Source: Parastagonospora avenae f. sp. tritici 18332-5 (lineage: Eukaryota; Ascomycota; Dothideomycetes; Pleosporales; Phaeosphaeriaceae). From it: a DNA stretch of 64,000 nt. The position numbers and the translations under genes were made by a program. A model generated the notes under the pieces. The model was not told the origin of the DNA and ran no database searches. It was given only the letters and a program-made list of their open reading frames with translations. Shown here one piece after another: positions 61,380-64,000 of this stretch (positions within the stretch are counted from its first letter, which is position 1; the number at the start of each line of letters is the position of its first letter). The stretch spans positions 403,115 through 467,114 of the forward strand of contig JAFJTR010000016.1 of assembly GCA_022559985.1 (NCBI GenBank), written 5' to 3'.

Positions 61380-63895
61380 AACACAAAGCTTAGGTGTGAC
61401 ACTATAAACAAAAACTAGAACACGTAGCAGAAGACAAGAGCACAGCATAATTAATTAAGTTATTACACTTTAACCTAGGTCTATCTACTAAACCTATTTA
61501 ATCTAATAATTAAGAGTCTTACTGCCCCTACGAAGCGAAATTATAACGCACTAACACCTACGAGACCTGACAGTTACTCTGCAGGATTAAACTAACTACA
61601 CTAGATAGATTGCGCAGCTGCAAGCGCGCTGCCTTGTGCATAATATATAAGACAAGATTAGCCTAGACTTAGTAGAGCTGTTGCTGAACAAACTAGTGCT
61701 AATAAGAGCACCTATAATTGCTAACTACACACTAGTAGCAAACGTAAACGTACTAATACGACAGTCTAACCTGTCAACAACAGGACAGAAGGCACTTAAG
61801 AAAGACCTAGAGTACTATAAGATACTTATCGAACAATACAAAGGAGATCGCTACAAGTTTGAGAAGGAACAATTAAGCCTCTAACAAATCGTCGCGTTTA
61901 TCTAGTTAACTGTCTCCCTGCATCTACTCTAAACGTGCTGCCTACTAAAGCAACTACTACGCTAGTAAATCACTAATCTAAAATTAACAGTTAGTGTTAA
62001 CAAATAAATTAAGTAAGAACGAGCCCGCAATTGCTACTAAGCTTCCCTTAAGCCGATGAGGAGCGCAATAAATTAGGACACCTAGTTGTCTAAATATAAC
62101 TAAGCAGCAACTAAAGCAGAAACGTATAAGGTTGCTAAGTTAATATAAATTAACGCAATTACAAAAGACTTCCTGCATGCTGTAAACAAAGTCGCGCTAA
62201 TATAGTCTATAAACTTTTAGGATAATAGTAAATTAATAGCTAGCATAACTAGGAAAGAGATAATAAAACGTTTCTAAGAATATATAGTTGCAAATCATCT
62301 TCTTAGAACAGAGAAATACAAGGCTGCACATGCAGTTAATAACGCATTATTTCTCGCTAGTAGTAAATCTAACTAAAGCACTAAAGGGGATGCTTAACAT
62401 GCTGAAAGCGCGCTATCTAAGAACTAGAGAAGACCTTATTAACAACAACTAACTAGTAAGAACAATGCCGGGTCAAAGCAGCTATCAGAACATGAGCCTG
62501 CTAAAGCTGAAGGCACAAAATGCCCTGCTTGCTTACAGCGCCACGGACTGAAGGATTGCTACTATTTAAATCCTGACCAAGCTCCAGACTAGTAGAAACC
62601 TAATGAAGCTATAACAGAGCTTATTAAATATAAACGTAAGCATAACACTGCGTTTCTAGGCATATTGCAAGGGCAAAGCTGACTGCGGTCTAATACGCCT
62701 ACAGTGACGAAATAGTCCTACACACCGACCCTAGAGACAATTAAGAGAGAATGACTTAAAGGCTGGCAAATCACGATCATTGCCGCTATCTTTATCGCTG
62801 CATCATTCTGCGCGTCCTTTAGCGACTATCCGCTTAAGTTCTTATTTATCCTTAACTCTAGCTTAACATGCTATATTATAAACAATCCTAATTGCATACG
62901 CAACTTCTAACTGCCTTTATACGGAGACTTTATATAGGCTAATAACACGAAGATATAGATTAAGGGATACAGCAGCATCGATCTGATTATAAGATGTCAG
63001 ACAGGAGAAACAAACCTAATACTGCATAACGTGGCCATCTGCCCTAATCTACACTGCAACCTAGTCTCCTTCTAACTACTTAGACAGAGAGGAATTTAGT
63101 AGGAAATAAAAGAAGACTTAACTACACTAAGGTACTAAGATAGCATAATTATTAGGAACCTTAGCAAGATACACAGTTAATAGGTAATTAAACATAACGT
63201 GTTGCTAGAAGCTACATACTACACGCATACGAATAACTCGCGAACGAAGCGATCCCTATAAAAGGCAACTGCACTGCTCTAGCACAAGCGACTTAGCTAT
63301 CTAGGACTAGCAGCCATTAAGCACCTAGTCTAGCAAGCTGAAGGGGTGCGTGTAAAGAGAGTTACTACAGTCTAATGTAACTTATGCAGCAGAGCTAAAT
63401 CACGACAACAAATTAGCTAAGCTCTACAAAACAATAACGAAGGACTAAGAGAGAGGCTAACTATCAATTTCTACTCTTACGAGATAAGTATAACAAAGGA
63501 GAAGAGCTAAATGCTAGTTGCAGACAAGTTCTTAGGACTGCAATAGGACCTCTACTTTACTAATAATAGGATAGCAAGCTCTATTATTAAGAAGCTATTA
63601 AACTTCTTCCTCTTTCTTAAAAATTATTATAACATTACAGTTAAGGTTATTAAGGCTAATAATAAGATCACGATAGTTAAATTATAAGTTAAGAGCTAGT
63701 TAGCATTGATAGGAGTCATCGTTAAGCCTTTAGCACTAGATACCTAAGCTTAAAATAGTGGCGCTAAACGCTTAAGAGGAATAAACAAGAAGAAGTCACG
63801 CGCAATGCAACTTGATACTAACTTACCCTAGGAACTATAGTTAGAAATCACAAGAGCAGGAGTATACCTATACAACTGAACACTAAACTACGCTA
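61380..63895 (+). mobile_element. copia-like LTR retrotransposon, 5' half
   Basis: Gag, zinc knuckle, protease, GAG-pre-integrase and integrase are readable on the plus strand, but sequence stops abruptly at ~63895 in mid-integrase. The reverse transcriptase half is absent in this orientation. The copia half on the opposite strand (59.4-61.3 kb) supplies exactly the missing part, so both may come from one rearranged element. Confidence 0.78.
61600..63890 (+). pseudogene. copia Gag-protease-integrase relic
   Basis: Gag is seen as LKKDLEYYKILIEQYKGDRY. A knuckle follows in KCPACLQRHGLKDCYYLNPD. The protease region reads FLILNSSLTCYIINNPN and YSSIDLIIRCQTGETNLILH. The pre-integrase domain is LSYLGLAAIKHLV with CNLCSRAKS. 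The integrase reads MLVADKFLGLQ-DLYFTNNR and ends ITRAGVYLYN-TLNYANN. Stops are frequent. A mini-ORF at 61681-61884 is a surviving Gag piece, not a separate gene. Confidence 0.82.
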
Positions 63896-64000
63896 ACAAC
63901 TTGTTGGTTGCTCTTGGTTTCGGCCACCGTAGGTACGTGACGAGCACGTGACCACGTGTGTGGCCCGTGCCGTGGGGTGGGATTCAGTTCGTACGCGAGC
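63896..64000. other. GC-rich flank after the copia break
   Basis: Composition changes sharply to GC-rich (CACGTGACCACGTGTGTGGC). Two CACGTG words are seen. It belongs to a different unit, either ordinary genome or a young element, and is too short to identify. Confidence 0.5.

Noticed and set aside
1..64000. CRISPR arrays, bacterial operons, riboswitches, secondary-metabolite backbone genes
   Set aside because: The genome is eukaryotic. No regularly spaced repeats, no PKS/NRPS/terpene enzymes and no ribosome-binding sites are seen. Short tandem repeats present are explained as microsatellites or transposon ends.

Overview
The window looks like filamentous ascomycete (Pezizomycotina) nuclear DNA, most likely Dothideomycetes. 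This rests on densely packed genes on both strands, introns of about 45-70 bp with GT/GC...AG borders, and fungal-only families: HET, STAND/NLR, an STB6-like protein, a fungal single-chain urease, GH45, and Fot/pogo, Tad-like and copia-like elements riddled with stop codons. The class is inferred from general protein character, since no database search was possible.

Layout. 1-44.3 kb is a mostly healthy gene arm. In order it holds an STB6-like protein (5' end outside the window), a HET protein, an EthD-domain protein, a weak hypothetical, an MFS transporter, a secreted GH45 endoglucanase, a roughly 3 kb gene-poor gap, a GT31-like glycosyltransferase, a polyQ membrane protein, a BOI-type SH3-SAM-PH polarity scaffold, a PIAS/Zmiz-type SP-RING protein, a broken multipass membrane protein plus a 3' fragment of a paralogue, a complete urease, two conserved-looking proteins of unknown function (477 and 1362 aa), a Maf-type nucleotide pyrophosphatase and an NADP-dependent MDR oxidoreductase. 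Set inside this arm, 32.3-34.55 kb is a small gene graveyard. It holds a Zn2Cys6-type regulator without its zinc cluster, a truncated 2-hydroxyacid dehydrogenase, an unrecognised ORF and the 3' end of a Dal5-like permease, all packed together.

44.35-64 kb is a transposon-rich, decayed block. A Fot/pogo-type element with a frameshifted transposase comes first. A STAND N-terminal fragment and a nearly full-length HET-NACHT-WD40 (HNWD) allorecognition gene follow, both inactivated. Then come a Tad-like LINE split by a second pogo-type element (TA target duplication visible), and two halves of copia-like elements in opposite orientation. In the LINE, CpA/TpG sites survive almost only as RCA/TGY while YCA/TGR has nearly gone. 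That is a context-biased, RIP-like signature, and it explains the Trp-to-TAG and Gln-to-TAA/TAG changes.

How the parts relate. There is no obvious multi-gene pathway cluster. The arm is a mix of housekeeping and secreted-enzyme genes. The most interesting biology is the evolution of self/non-self recognition genes (one intact HET gene and two broken NLR loci) beside a repeat-defence-mutated transposon nest, together with several splice-site and repeat oddities in otherwise intact genes.
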